From the NCBI RefSeq assembly GCF_002163755.1, contig NZ_CP015863.1:1054001-1118000 (forward strand): DNA of 64,000 nucleotides, in the 5' to 3' direction. Shown here in pieces: positions 41,580 to 51,800 of the stretch (positions are counted from its first letter, which is position 1; every line of letters begins with the position of its first letter). The notes beneath the pieces are model-generated. The model saw nothing but the letters and a program-made list of their open reading frames with translations. It ran no database searches and had not been told where the DNA came from. This DNA comes from Vibrio campbellii CAIM 519 = NBRC 15631 = ATCC 25920. GTDB lineage: Bacteria > Pseudomonadota > Gammaproteobacteria > Enterobacterales > Vibrionaceae. The position numbers were made by a program, and so were the translations under genes.

Positions 41580-42974
41580 GTGAAACATGGTGTGAAGCTA
41601 TTCGGATTGATGAGCTGGGTCCTGCTTGCTACAGGATGTGCAAACTTATCCGCTGGCAATCTGTTCAGTCATTATAGCGACCAAAATAAAGAAGTTTATC
41701 AAGCTGTGGTTGCAGGCGAATATGCCAAAGCTGAGCAACTGCAATCGAGTGATGTCGGTGGCGAAATACTTGGCAACTTTGAACAAGGCCGAATCTCGTT
41801 TCTAGCGCAAGACTACCCAACCAGCCTGAGTTCACTTGAAGACAGCGATCGTGCAGTACGCAAACAACAAGATCGCGCTACCATTTCTGTTACGGAAACG
41901 GCGACCAGTGTAGGTTCTCTTGCCGTTAACGACAATTTAAATGAATACCAACCTGCCGACTATGAACTCGGCTTTTTGCATTTGTACCTTGGTCTGAACT
42001 ACCTACAAAAAAATGACCTTGAGGGGGCGCTGGTTGAAATGCGCCGTGCAAACCAAGTTCAAGAAGCGGCAAAGAAAGCACGTGAAAAGGAACTAAACCA
42101 AGCAGAGAAGGATCTTAAGAAGCAAGGTATGTCAGCGAACTTAGGTAGCGTGTTAGCCAACTACCCAGACGCAGGCAAAAAGCTGAGCTCTGTACAAAAT
42201 AGTTACTTATTCTACCTTTCTGGGTTGCTGTATGAAGCGTCACGAGATTTGAACAGTGCGTATGTAGACTATCGTCGTGCACTTGCAGTGATGCCAGATA
42301 ACAAGCAAGTGATTGAAAGCACCATGTATGCCGCGAAAAAGCTCGGAATGCGTCAAGATCTTAGGATGCTAGAGAAGCGCTACGGCAAAGCACCATCAGG
42401 GCTGAGTAAGTCGCAAGGTCGCGTGATTGTGATTGATGAGCAAGGCGTGGTGGAAGCGCTACAAGATTGGCGTATTGATTTGCCAATCTATGACAGCCGA
42501 GGTGATGGCGCGATCTACTCGCTCGCTCTGCCTTATTATCCGAAGCGCGGAACACAACGTTTTGGTGATGTTGCGTTGAATGGTAAAAAGCTACCTTCGA
42601 GCACATTGGCCGATGTGAATGCCATGGCGCAAAACGATTTGCACGAGCGTTTAACTACGATTGTGATTCGTCAGGCAATTCGTGTTTGGGCTAAAGACAG
42701 AATTCGAAAAGAAGCGGCGAAGGGTGATGATGTCGGCAACATTCTTTTCAACGTGTGGAATACACTAACTGAACAACCTGATACCAGAAGTTGGCAGACA
42801 CTTCCGGGCACGGTGAAAACGGCATCGAAAGTCGTCAAGCCGGGTCAGCAGAGTCTGAACGTTGGTGATCAGGTGTATCAATTCGAAGTGCCAGCACAGC
42901 AAACAACGTTGGTTTGGGTTTCTCGTCAGGGAACACATTCTACGGTGTGGCATAAACAGCTAGGGAGGTTGTAA
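41580..42974 (+). CDS. COG3014-type outer-membrane lipoprotein
   Basis: A 464-residue protein with a lipoprotein signal peptide (VKHGVKLFGLMSWVLLATGC, lipobox ATGC). TPR-like repeats lie in the middle (LGLNYLQKNDLEGALVEMRRA, LLYEASRDLNSAYVDYRRALAVMP). The start is the GTG at 41580 with GGAG upstream; a frame from 41520 would spoil the signal peptide. The last base overlaps the ycfL ATG. It is absent from the matching E. coli cluster, so it is probably a Vibrio/Shewanella-type addition that acts with LpoB or YcfL at the cell wall. Function unknown. Confidence 0.82.
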   Translation: MKHGVKLFGLMSWVLLATGCANLSAGNLFSHYSDQNKEVYQAVVAGEYAKAEQLQSSDVGGEILGNFEQGRISFLAQDYPTSLSSLEDSDRAVRKQQDRATISVTETATSVGSLAVNDNLNEYQPADYELGFLHLYLGLNYLQKNDLEGALVEMRRANQVQEAAKKAREKELNQAEKDLKKQGMSANLGSVLANYPDAGKKLSSVQNSYLFYLSGLLYEASRDLNSAYVDYRRALAVMPDNKQVIESTMYAAKKLGMRQDLRMLEKRYGKAPSGLSKSQGRVIVIDEQGVVEALQDWRIDLPIYDSRGDGAIYSLALPYYPKRGTQRFGDVALNGKKLPSSTLADVNAMAQNDLHERLTTIVIRQAIRVWAKDRIRKEAAKGDDVGNILFNVWNTLTEQPDTRSWQTLPGTVKTASKVVKPGQQSLNVGDQVYQFEVPAQQTTLVWVSRQGTHSTVWHKQLGRL

Positions 42975-43366
42975 TGAGAGCATGGCTTATAGGTTTGGCA
43001 GTGATAGTAGGTTTAGCAGGTTGTGCAGATAACACTGCGGGAATCCGAATCGATGGCCAAACGCAAAAGGTTTTCTTCCACGATAACGTCATGGGTAGTC
43101 GCCTGTTGGTAGACAACATTACCACGACTTATGTGGATGACCGTCCACGCGGTGTTGTTCAACTGAGCAGTAATTACAAAGGCGATCAAGAGATTCTTTA
43201 TCGTTTTTACTGGTATGACAATACTGGATTAGAAGTGAATACCAAACCAGGTCCATGGCGCAAAATGATTGTGCGTGGATTTGAACAAGTGACTTTGTCT
43301 GAAGTGACAGTGAGCCCGAATGGGACTCAATTCCGTGTACAAATTCGCGAAGCACAAGATAACTAA
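42974..43366 (+). CDS. ycfL: YcfL-family lipoprotein
   Basis: A 130-residue lipoprotein (MRAWLIGLAVIVGLAGC, lipobox LAGC). The mature part is a small beta-rich DUF1425 domain with ILYRFYWYDNTGLEV, typical of YcfL. It lies between the COG3014 lipoprotein (1-base overlap) and lpoB (91-base gap), as ycfL does next to lpoB in E. coli. Its role is not known. Confidence 0.88.
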   Translation: MRAWLIGLAVIVGLAGCADNTAGIRIDGQTQKVFFHDNVMGSRLLVDNITTTYVDDRPRGVVQLSSNYKGDQEILYRFYWYDNTGLEVNTKPGPWRKMIVRGFEQVTLSEVTVSPNGTQFRVQIREAQDN

Positions 43367-43457
43367 CCCAAGCTTTGGGATACATATTTTTTAGGTAGCT
43401 ATGCTGCTTTCCCAAGATGGAGACATCTCGGGACGAAACACAAACTAAGGAACTCTC

Positions 43458-44048
43458 ATGAAAAAAAGTATTATTGCTCTTTTAGGTCTTGCCGTCATTC
43501 TGGGTGGTTGTTCAAACAAAGTCTCTTACGGTGATGCGCAAGCGACTGAAACCACAACGATCGATTTCGGTTCGACGGATCTACAAAAAATTGCTGGCGA
43601 AATGGTCGACAGCATGATGATGTCAGGTTCAGTGGCAGCAATTACTCGTGACCAACGTCCTATCGTGTTTGTTGAGCGTATCAAGAACAAGACAAGCGAA
43701 CATATTGATACGGAATCAATCACAGACACTATCTCTACTAAGATGCTGAACTCTGGCAAGTTCCGTTTCGTAGATATGGACCGTGTTGAGTCTGTTCGTG
43801 AGCAACTTAACTTCCAAAACACTGACGAGCTAGTGAACCAAAGCACGGCAATCCAATTCGGTAAAATGGTCGGTGCGCAATACATGCTTTACGGAAACCT
43901 TTCTAGCATCGTGAAAAATGCAGGTAGTGACAAAGACGTTTACTACAAAATGACGATGCGTCTAATGGATCTAGAAACAGGTCTGATTGAATGGGCGGAT
44001 GAAACAGAAATCCGCAAAGAGCAATCTAAGAGCCTATTTGGTCTTTAA
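43458..44048 (+). CDS. lpoB: Penicillin-binding protein activator LpoB
   Basis: A 196-residue outer-membrane lipoprotein (MKKSIIALLGLAVILGGC, lipobox LGGC). It has the TolB-like fold of LpoB: RPIVFVERIKNKTSEHIDTE, FRFVDMDRVESVREQL and AQYMLYGNLSSI. LpoB reaches through the peptidoglycan to stimulate PBP1b. The proline-rich linker between lipid anchor and domain seen in E. coli LpoB is missing here, as in other short homologues. AAGGAACTC precedes the ATG. Confidence 0.9.
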   Translation: MKKSIIALLGLAVILGGCSNKVSYGDAQATETTTIDFGSTDLQKIAGEMVDSMMMSGSVAAITRDQRPIVFVERIKNKTSEHIDTESITDTISTKMLNSGKFRFVDMDRVESVREQLNFQNTDELVNQSTAIQFGKMVGAQYMLYGNLSSIVKNAGSDKDVYYKMTMRLMDLETGLIEWADETEIRKEQSKSLFGL

Positions 44049-44091
44049 TTGATTCTTTTTGGTCATATGACCTTGAGTGGAGAAGTCATTC

Positions 44092-44973
44092 ATGGCGTGG
44101 TTTTCTTGGCAACAAGCGAAACAATTAGACCCGAGTTTAAATACTCTTGATGGCTTCTTTACTTCGCCACCAGTGAAGGTTCAAACCGTCACTGGTGGAT
44201 TGACCAATCGCTGTTGGCGGTTGGAATCATCTGAGGGCCTTGCTTACGTCTGGCGACCGACCAGTAATGTATGCAATGCCTTTGCTATATCTCGCCACAA
44301 TGAATATCAAGTTCTCAACGCGATTGCTTCGCTCAATTTAGGCCCGAAGCCCGTGTTTGTTCACGAGCAAGGTTTATTGGTGGAGTGGGTGCTGGGTGAA
44401 ACTCTCACCAAATCGGGAATTGATATTGAAGAGTTACTGCCAATAGCGGCTACGATCCACGAGTATTCAGCAACGTCGATTCCATTAGTGCCATTCTCTT
44501 ATCTCTCACGTATCGATCATTATTGGTTAGAGCTGGGGGGCAAGTACGTAGGCACTGAGTTTGAGATGTTGTATCGCAAGTGGCGTTCTGAACCAAGCGT
44601 AGACCAAATCCCAGCAGCACTGTGTCATTTTGACCTTGGTTGTTACAACTTAGTGCGCGGCCAAGACGGTGTGAAAGTCATTGATTGGGAATACGCAGGC
44701 TTAGCGGACCCAAGACTTGATCTCACCCTTATTTTGCAACTGGCTGACGTACCAATTGAAGATGGCGTCGTCAGGTATTGCCAAGTTCGTCAAATTGAAG
44801 ACGTGGATTTGTGGCTAGAAGGCGTTCAAGCTTGGATGCCAAGAACTCGAATGATGGCAATGCTATGGTATTTAGTCGCCTACAAATTGTGGGATGATGA
44901 ACAATACTTAGACAGTGCTCGCGAGTTTAAAGACTTATTATGTATGGAAGATCACTGTTTTGATAACTCATGA
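44092..44973 (+). CDS. thiK: Thiamine kinase-like phosphotransferase
   Basis: A 293-residue aminoglycoside phosphotransferase-fold kinase. The catalytic loop CHFDLGCYNLV lies near 182-192 and the metal-binding VIDWEYAGLADPRLDL near 201-216. In E. coli the gene at this spot is thiK (ycfN), which phosphorylates thiamine for salvage. The start is ATG 44092 with GTGGAG upstream; a GTG at 44077 would add five residues. It follows lpoB by 43 bases. Choline kinase activity is an alternative within the fold. Confidence 0.85.
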   Translation: MAWFSWQQAKQLDPSLNTLDGFFTSPPVKVQTVTGGLTNRCWRLESSEGLAYVWRPTSNVCNAFAISRHNEYQVLNAIASLNLGPKPVFVHEQGLLVEWVLGETLTKSGIDIEELLPIAATIHEYSATSIPLVPFSYLSRIDHYWLELGGKYVGTEFEMLYRKWRSEPSVDQIPAALCHFDLGCYNLVRGQDGVKVIDWEYAGLADPRLDLTLILQLADVPIEDGVVRYCQVRQIEDVDLWLEGVQAWMPRTRMMAMLWYLVAYKLWDDEQYLDSAREFKDLLCMEDHCFDNS

Positions 44974-45048
44974 CTTTTTCCTCTTTAACCATAAGGAAAT
45001 AGTGGTAGTTTAAAGTGAAGTACCAGCAAGTCACAGGGAGAGGTACAC

Positions 45049-45588
45049 ATGATTATTTACTTGCACGGCTTTGATAGTACAAGCCCAGGTAACCACGAAA
45101 AAGTTCTTCAATTGCAGTTCATCGATGATGACGTTCGTTTCATCAACTACAGCACACTTCATCCTAAGCATGACATGCAGCACTTATTGAAAGAAGTGTC
45201 TAAGGTCATCGACCAAGCGAACGATCCAAATCCACTGATTTGTGGTGTGGGTCTTGGGGCATACTGGTCAGAGCGAATCGGTTTTCTTTGCGGCATCAAA
45301 CAAGTGATGTTCAACCCGAATTTGCATCCAGAGAAGACGATGGCAGGGCGTATTGATCGTCCAGAAGAGTACGAAGATATTGCCACCAAATGTGTTGAGC
45401 AGTTCCGTACGAAAAACCAAGATCGCTGTTTGGTTGTTTTGTCGAAAGCAGATGAAATTCACGACAACTCAAAAACTGCAGCAGAATTGGATAAACACTA
45501 CCAAATCATTTGGGATGAAACTCAAACGCATAAATTCAAGAAAATCTCTCACCACTTGCAAGCGATGAAGGCATTCAAAAACGCTTAA
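45049..45588 (+). CDS. ycfP: YcfP-family esterase-like protein
   Basis: A 179-residue member of the YqiA/YcfP alpha/beta-hydrolase-like family. It begins IIYLHGFDSTSPGNHEKV, has CGVGLGAYWSERIGFLCG in place of the nucleophile elbow and a conserved HKFKKISHHLQAMKAF near the end. YcfP proteins often lack a complete catalytic triad: here the elbow residue is L, not S. In E. coli the gene between thiK and ycfP is nagZ; here none intervenes. AGGGAGAGG precedes the ATG. Confidence 0.88.
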   Translation: MIIYLHGFDSTSPGNHEKVLQLQFIDDDVRFINYSTLHPKHDMQHLLKEVSKVIDQANDPNPLICGVGLGAYWSERIGFLCGIKQVMFNPNLHPEKTMAGRIDRPEEYEDIATKCVEQFRTKNQDRCLVVLSKADEIHDNSKTAAELDKHYQIIWDETQTHKFKKISHHLQAMKAFKNA

Positions 45589-45620
45589 TTTGCCCCAGAG
45601 CAAATGATTTAACTATCTTT

Positions 45621-45648
45621 AAACGGCACTTTTCGAAGTGCCGTTTTT
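45621..45648 (+). terminator. Intrinsic terminator behind ycfP
   Basis: AAACGGCACTT and AAGTGCCGTTT close a TTCG loop and run into TTTTT. Confidence 0.9.
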
Positions 45649-46115
45649 GTTTCTGGCTTTGCCCAACTTGATAATAATAATTCTGTAGAAATTTACATTT
45701 TGTAGCTATTTATTATCTTGATTTATTGTTTTAACCTTTTGTGGCACGAAAACGATACCGTTAAGCAGATGAAAATTAGCCAATCCGTATCTAGAGTAAG
45801 GATTTTTGTTGCCATCAAAAGATAGCCCTATATAATGATCTTCGTAAAAATAATTTGATAAATATCAAAAAAAATTGAGAGCGAGTAAGAAACTTGCCCA
45901 TTTTTTGTCTGAGATCGCGTGTTTCAGACCAAGAAACCGATGCACATCAACAAGAAAATGAAATAAGAAGCAAAAACAAGATGGTATCGGCGTTTATCCA
46001 AAAGTGAGCTCACCTCTAGAGGTCAAAGAATTCATCGGTTGGATGTATGACCGCAGAGCACTGTGAGTCAGCATCGAGCTGAACCCATATATTCATTTTT
46101 GTAGAGGATAACATT
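45649..46115. other. Upstream region of ndh
   Basis: About 470 AT-rich bases with no gene. They contain a perfect FNR box (45855-45868) and, before the GTG start, the ribosome binding site AGAGG. Confidence 0.6.
45855..45868. promoter_or_regulatory. FNR box upstream of ndh
   Basis: TTGATAAATATCAA is a perfect match to TTGAT-N4-ATCAA. In E. coli FNR represses ndh without oxygen, so the site probably does the same here. It lies 248 bases before the start codon, so a long untranslated leader or an additional promoter is implied. Confidence 0.75.
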
Positions 46116-47405
46116 GTGACACGCATTATCGTTGTAGGCGGCGGTGCTGGTGGCCTTGAGTTGGCAACCAAACTGGGCCGCACTCTGGGTCGTAAGAACC
46201 GTGCGCAAATTACACTGGTAGACCGTAAAGCGAGCCACTTGTGGAAACCATTGTTGCACGAAGTAGCAACAGGTTCTTTGGACGAAGGTGTGGATGCACT
46301 GAGCTACCGTGCTCACGCAAAAAACCACAGCTTTGACTTCCAAATGGGCAGCCTTCAAGACATCGATCGTGAACGTAAAGTGATCATTCTAAGTGAGCTT
46401 AAAGACGAGCACGGCGAACTTCTTATGCCAAGCCGTGAACTAGAATACGATATTCTTGTGATGGCAATTGGTTCTACATCTAACGATTTCAACACTCCTG
46501 GTGTTCGTGACAACTGTATCTTCCTAGATAGCCCAGAACAGGCACACCGTTTCCGTAGTGAAATGAACAACGAGTTCCTAAAACTGCACGCGAAAAACGG
46601 TAATGGCACGGTAGATATCGCGATTGTTGGTGCGGGTGCGACTGGTGTTGAGCTCTCTGCTGAGCTTCACAACGCGGTGAAAGAGCTGCATACTTACGGC
46701 TTTGGCGACCTAGATTCTAGCAAGCTAAACGTAAACCTAGTTGAAGCGGGCGAACGTATTCTTCCTGCGCTTCCTCCACGTATTTCTTCTGCTGCACACC
46801 AAGAGCTGGTTAAGTTGGGTGTCAACGTACGCACAGCGACCATGGTAACGCAGGCGGATAAAGACGGTCTGACGACGAAAGACGGTGAGAAGATCCCTGC
46901 GCAAATCATGGTATGGGCAGCGGGTATCAAAGCGCCTGACTTCATTAAAGACATCGCAGGTCTAGAGACGAATCGTATTAACCAGCTTGTAGTGAAAAAC
47001 ACGCTACAAACCACACGTGATGACGACATCTTCGTTATTGGTGATCTAGCACAATGTACTCAGCCTGATGGCTCTTTTGTTCCGCCACGAGCTCAAGCTG
47101 CGCACCAAATGGCTAGCCAAGCATTTACTAACATCGTTGCTAAGCTAAATGGTCGTGAACTGAAAGCTTACGACTACAAAGACCACGGTTCTCTGGTTTC
47201 TCTAAGCCGCTTCTCTACGGTTGGTAGCTTGATGGGTAACCTAACCAAAGGTTCGATGATGGTTGAAGGTCGTATCGCTCGTGTGGTTTACATTTCGCTA
47301 TACCGCATGCACCAAATGGCGCTGCATGGCGTGATTAAGACAGGCCTGATGATGCTGGTTGGCCGTATCAACCGCGTACTGCGTCCGAACTTGAAGCTGC
47401 ACTAA
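46116..47405 (+). CDS. ndh: Type II NADH:quinone dehydrogenase
   Basis: A 429-residue membrane-associated flavoprotein that passes electrons from NADH to quinone without pumping protons. FAD-binding GGGAGGLELATKLG at 7-20, NAD-binding IVGAGATGVELSAELH near 172-187, and the second FAD motif IGDLAQC near 308-314 are present. The amphipathic C-terminus (ISLYRMHQMALHGVIKTG) holds it on the membrane. The start is GTG 46116 with AGAGG nine bases upstream. It closes the cluster that begins with hinT, as in E. coli. Confidence 0.96.
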   Translation: MTRIIVVGGGAGGLELATKLGRTLGRKNRAQITLVDRKASHLWKPLLHEVATGSLDEGVDALSYRAHAKNHSFDFQMGSLQDIDRERKVIILSELKDEHGELLMPSRELEYDILVMAIGSTSNDFNTPGVRDNCIFLDSPEQAHRFRSEMNNEFLKLHAKNGNGTVDIAIVGAGATGVELSAELHNAVKELHTYGFGDLDSSKLNVNLVEAGERILPALPPRISSAAHQELVKLGVNVRTATMVTQADKDGLTTKDGEKIPAQIMVWAAGIKAPDFIKDIAGLETNRINQLVVKNTLQTTRDDDIFVIGDLAQCTQPDGSFVPPRAQAAHQMASQAFTNIVAKLNGRELKAYDYKDHGSLVSLSRFSTVGSLMGNLTKGSMMVEGRIARVVYISLYRMHQMALHGVIKTGLMMLVGRINRVLRPNLKLH

Positions 47406-47465
47406 TATTTGATGATTTGGCTCTTTAAGCTGATTTGGTTGAGAGCGAAACAAAGGTCAAAACAG

Positions 47466-47493
47466 AAGCCACCGCATGTCGGTGGCTTTTTTC
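47466..47493. terminator. Terminator between convergent ndh and GNAT genes
   Basis: AAGCCACCG and CGGTGGCTT close a 5-base loop and run into TTTTTT. It overlaps the end of the minus-strand GNAT gene by two bases. Confidence 0.87.
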
Positions 47494-48040
47494 ATTCTAA
47501 GTCACTAGGAAGCAGTGAATACACTACGCCATCCTTTGGCTTGCCATGGAAGATAAAACGGTTTCTGGCAATGGCTTCTTTTTGTGCGCCAACGGATTCA
47601 ATTAATGCCTGACTGGTGGTGTTATCTGGATCGCAGACAATTTCCACGCGAGTTAAATTGAGTTTGGCAAAGCAGAACTCTGCCAGTGAGCGAATCGATT
47701 CTTGTGCATAACCTTTGCGCTGATAGCGATCGGCAACCCAATAACCAATGCTTGCCATATTGAAGGTATGGTAAAGCTCATTAACCGCCGCCATGCCTAC
47801 GAGACTGTTGCTCTCACGCTCGTAAACGCCAAAACCAAACGCCTCGGTTTTGACCCAATTTAAGCGAGTTGCTAACAAGAAATCTTGAGCGTCTTTTAAC
47901 GTAACGTCTTCATCGCACCAATCTAGCCATTGATGCAGAGAAGGGGACTCGACTAGGAGTCGCTGCAAGGTGTGAGCGTGTTCTGAAGGAATCAGTCGCA
48001 GCGCTAAACGAGGGGTGATGATTTCAAAATCTGGACTCAT
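47492..48040 (-). CDS. RimJ/RimL-type GNAT acetyltransferase
   Basis: A 182-residue acetyltransferase: ITPRLALRLIPSEHA near the start, GMAAVNELYHTFNMASIGYWVADRYQRKGYAQESIRSL split over residues 82-120 with the acetyl-CoA loop QRKGYA, and VEIVCDPDNTTSQALIESVG near 133-152. The family acetylates N-termini of ribosomal proteins or free substrates. The start is ATG 48040; a TTG at 48052 would add four residues. It is a single gene. Substrate unknown. Confidence 0.9.
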   Translation of the reverse strand: MSPDFEIITPRLALRLIPSEHAHTLQRLLVESPSLHQWLDWCDEDVTLKDAQDFLLATRLNWVKTEAFGFGVYERESNSLVGMAAVNELYHTFNMASIGYWVADRYQRKGYAQESIRSLAEFCFAKLNLTRVEIVCDPDNTTSQALIESVGAQKEAIARNRFIFHGKPKDGVVYSLLPSDLE

Positions 48041-48078
48041 GAATTGATACAACTTCCATGTGAGACTCTAGATAAAAC

Positions 48079-48104
48079 AAAGCGCAGCCAGTGCTGCGCT
48101 TTTA
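48079..48104 (-). terminator. Terminator behind csiV
   Basis: AAGCGCAGC and GCTGCGCTT around CAGT, with T residues on both strands. It ends the mfd-csiV operon on the minus strand. Confidence 0.7.
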
Positions 48105-48118
48105 TGTTGAGGTGGCTC

Positions 48119-48886
48119 TTATCGAACTCGACGAACTTGAATGATCATACCCATCAATGGGTTGTCTAGGTAGTGGGTTTCGCCACTGCGCATACGACGC
48201 TTTTGATCCATTCGGAAGCTCTTCAAAAACTTCTCTTCGGTCACGGTTGGGGTGACTTCCGCTAAGTTGCCAACTTGTACGTTGCCATCGACTTCGCCAA
48301 ATTCATCAGATAGCTGTTCAGAAGGCTGTGACGCTAGGTGGACTTCACGCACGCTTGGTTCACGAATATCGATGGTTGTTTCAGCAAACAAGTAGTGCTG
48401 AACATAGATTTGTAACTTACCGTCTAGTTCGTACAGTGGGCCATTCACGCTCTCTTCACTGTAGCCATCGGTTGATAGTGATGTGCTGCTGCCGACAGGG
48501 CTGCCATCTGCATTGTAAGAGCCAGAGAAGTCTCTGCCACCATCCATACGGAAGATTGGTGCACTGGCTTTACCACGGTCACCTTGACGCCATGCCACGT
48601 GTTTTAGCACTTTAAAGCCTGCGTGGTTGTTCAGCGCAGCTTCTTGCGCGTTCAATCGGTAAGAAGAACGTGGTAGAAGCGTAACGCCTTTTGACTGGCG
48701 GTAAGAATCGCTTTGTAAGCTGCCGACGTTACTCATTTCAATAGTTGGCAGTTCATTTGGCCATGATTCACTGGTATTTTCAGCGTTGACTGCTCGCTTG
48801 AAAATAATTACTTCAATATCAAATTGACGCGCAGCCCAAGATGGCATTGAGACACAAAGAAGCAATAATGGGATCAGTATTCTCAT
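48119..48886 (-). CDS. csiV: CsiV, activator of LpoA-dependent cell wall synthesis
   Basis: A 255-residue periplasmic protein with a cleavable signal peptide (MRILIPLLLLCVSMPSWA). It belongs to the family known as CsiV from V. cholerae, a peptidoglycan-binding partner of LpoA needed for PBP1A function. FDIEVIIFKRAVN near the start and IQIYVQHYLF-like KLQIYVQHYLFAET near 170 are typical. It begins 8 bases after the mfd stop, the same neighbour as in V. cholerae. The start at 48886 is chosen because it gives the signal peptide. Confidence 0.87.
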   Translation of the reverse strand: MRILIPLLLLCVSMPSWAARQFDIEVIIFKRAVNAENTSESWPNELPTIEMSNVGSLQSDSYRQSKGVTLLPRSSYRLNAQEAALNNHAGFKVLKHVAWRQGDRGKASAPIFRMDGGRDFSGSYNADGSPVGSSTSLSTDGYSEESVNGPLYELDGKLQIYVQHYLFAETTIDIREPSVREVHLASQPSEQLSDEFGEVDGNVQVGNLAEVTPTVTEEKFLKSFRMDQKRRMRSGETHYLDNPLMGMIIQVRRVR

Positions 48887-48893
48887 TCGACTA

Positions 48894-51800
48894 TTAGCTC
48901 GTTGGTAATAAATTCTGTTTAAAATCATTCAGTAAGTCTTGAACAAACTGGATGCGTTTACGTCGGTCCGTCAATGGTACGCTAAACTTGAACTTAGTTG
49001 GACCTTCCATTGCAAATTTTTGCGGCTGTGATTGCAGGAGTTTAACCAAATACGCTGGATTAATGTCAGCATCAGGGTAAAACTCGATGAATCCGCCCTT
49101 ATCATGCGCCTCAATTTTCTTCGCTTTGATACTTCCTGCCCCAATTTTCAATTCTGAGACAGATAGGAGGTTCTTGGTTGCATCTGGTAAAACACCAAAT
49201 CGGTCAATCAGTTCCACTTTCAGTTCAGACAAACCTTCGTTATCTGTCACGCTTGCAATGCGTTTGTACATCGATAGACGCGTGTTCACATCTGGAATGT
49301 AGTCATCCGGCAATAGCGCTGGGATACGCATCTCAATTTCAGTTTGTTCGCGAAGCAGATCATCCAATGATGGCTCTTTACCTTCTTTCAATGCTTCGAC
49401 CGCTTGTTCAAGCATCTCCATATATAGTGTAAAGCCAACAGATTGAATTTGACCACTTTGTTCGTCACCTAATAGCTCACCCGCACCACGAATCTCAAGA
49501 TCGTGCGTGGCCAGTGTGAAGCCTGCACCGAGATCTTCCAGCGAAGCGATCGCATCAAGACGCTTAATCGCATCTTTGGTGATGGCTTTTGGATGTGGCG
49601 TCAGTAAGTAAGCGTAAGCTTGGTGGTGTGAACGACCAACGCGGCCACGAAGCTGGTGCAACTGCGCTAAACCGAGGTTATCGGCACGATCCATAATGAT
49701 GGTGTTGGCCGTCGGAACGTCGATACCTGTCTCGATGATGGTGGTACACACCAGCAGATTGAAACGCTGGTGGTAGAAATCGTTCATGATGCGCTCTAGT
49801 TCGCGTTCACGCATTTGACCATGAGCAACGGTCACGCGCGCTTCAGGAATCAGCTTTTGTAGGTCTTCAGCGGTTTTTTCAATGGTTTCTACTTGGTTGT
49901 GTAGGAAATAAACCTGACCACCACGCATGATTTCACGCAGTACGGCTTCGCGTACCACAGAGTCTTCACGTTGACGCACAAAGGTCTTGATAGCTAGGCG
50001 ACGCGCAGGCGGTGTTGCGATGATCGACAAGTCGCGCATGCCACTCATTGCCATATTCAATGTACGAGGAATAGGGGTTGCTGTCAGCGTTAGGATGTCG
50101 ACATCAGCACGCATCGCTTTCACTTTTTCTTTTTGGCGTACACCGAAGCGGTGTTCTTCATCGACAATCAACAAGCCAAGATCTTTGAATTTTATGTCGC
50201 TTGAAAGTAGCTTGTGAGTACCTACGACAATATCCACTTTGCCATCGGCGACGTCTTGAAGAATGACTTTTTGCTCTTTTGCCGATTTAAAACGTGAAAG
50301 TACTTCAACGCGAATTGGTAAGTTGGCAAAGCGATCACGGAAGTTTTCAAAGTGCTGCTGAGCAAGTAGAGTGGTTGGCACCAATACCGCGACCTGCTTA
50401 CTGTTGTCTGTAGCAACAAACGCAGCGCGCATCGCCACTTCTGTTTTACCAAAGCCCACATCACCACATACGAGACGGTCCATGGCTTTTGCTTGGCACA
50501 TATCGGATAGAACCGCATTAATAGCAGTCGACTGATCATCGGTTTCTTCAAACGGGAAGGTGGCTTTAAATGTGGCGTATTGACCACGGTCCAGCTCAAA
50601 CTTGTAGCCCGGTTTCAATTCACGCTTAGCGTAAACATCAAGTAGCTCTGCCGCGACGTCGCGTACTTTCTCAGCGGCTTTACGACGAGCCTTCGCCCAT
50701 GCTTCACCACCCAGTTTATGCAGCGGCGCGCTCTCTTCGGCACCACCAGAGTAGCGGCTGATTAGGTTTAATGAAGAGACGGGAACGTAAAGTTTGGCAT
50801 CATTTTGATACTCAAGGGTTACGTATTCCGTTTTCATGCCGCCAGCCTCAAGAGTCTGTAAGCCAATATAGCGACCGATACCGTGATCGATGTGCACAAC
50901 GGGCTGACCTGGCTTAAGTTCAGCTAGGTGACGAATAACGGTGTCACTGTTTACCGCTTTCTTGTCTTTGCGGCGACGTTGAATCACACGATCGCCCAGC
51001 AGATCGCTTTCACAGATCAGGGCGAAGTTCAGGTCATCGTGAATAAAGCCATGTTCTGCTGCACCTAAGATCAAACTGAAACGATCGCTAGAATCCAGTG
51101 CTTGGTAGAGTGAACCATGCACGACAGGACGCACTTTAATGCCTTGCAGCAGCTCTGTTAGCGCTTCGCGGCGGCCTTCCGATTCCACAGAGAAAATGAT
51201 TTTACCCGTGAATTGTTCACTGAATTGACGTAAACGCGCTAACGGCTCTTTGTTCTGCTGTTGAACACCAAGCTCGGCTAGAGATTGAACTGCGAGATTC
51301 TGGCGACCAGCACGCTTAACGATTTTCTCTAAGTTCAACTGCGCCTGTGGCAGTTGTTTGAAGTGAGTAAATAGTTCGTCTTTTTTCAACCACAATTCAT
51401 GTGGTGCTAACAACGGACGCATCGGATCGATTTTCTTTTGATCGTAGCGGTAATCTACGTCATTCAAGAACGTATCCACTGCGGCTTCAATATCACCGTA
51501 TGTGATCAGTTGAGAGTCTTCTGGCAGGTAGTCAAACAGTGTTTCGGTATGGTCGAAGAACAGTGGTTGCCAGTACTCGATACCTGCCGGCCAAGTACCT
51601 TTGGTGACTTGCATGTAAATCGACTCGGGCTCGCGGCGAGCTTCAAACTGAGAACGCCAGCGAGTACGGAAATCTTCAATTGCCGCTTTGGTTGTCGGGA
51701 ACTCATGCGCTGGTAGCAATTGGATTTGCTGAATGTCTTCGATCGAACGTTGATTTTCTGGGTCGAAGGTACGGATGGTGTCGATCTCGTCATCGAAGAA

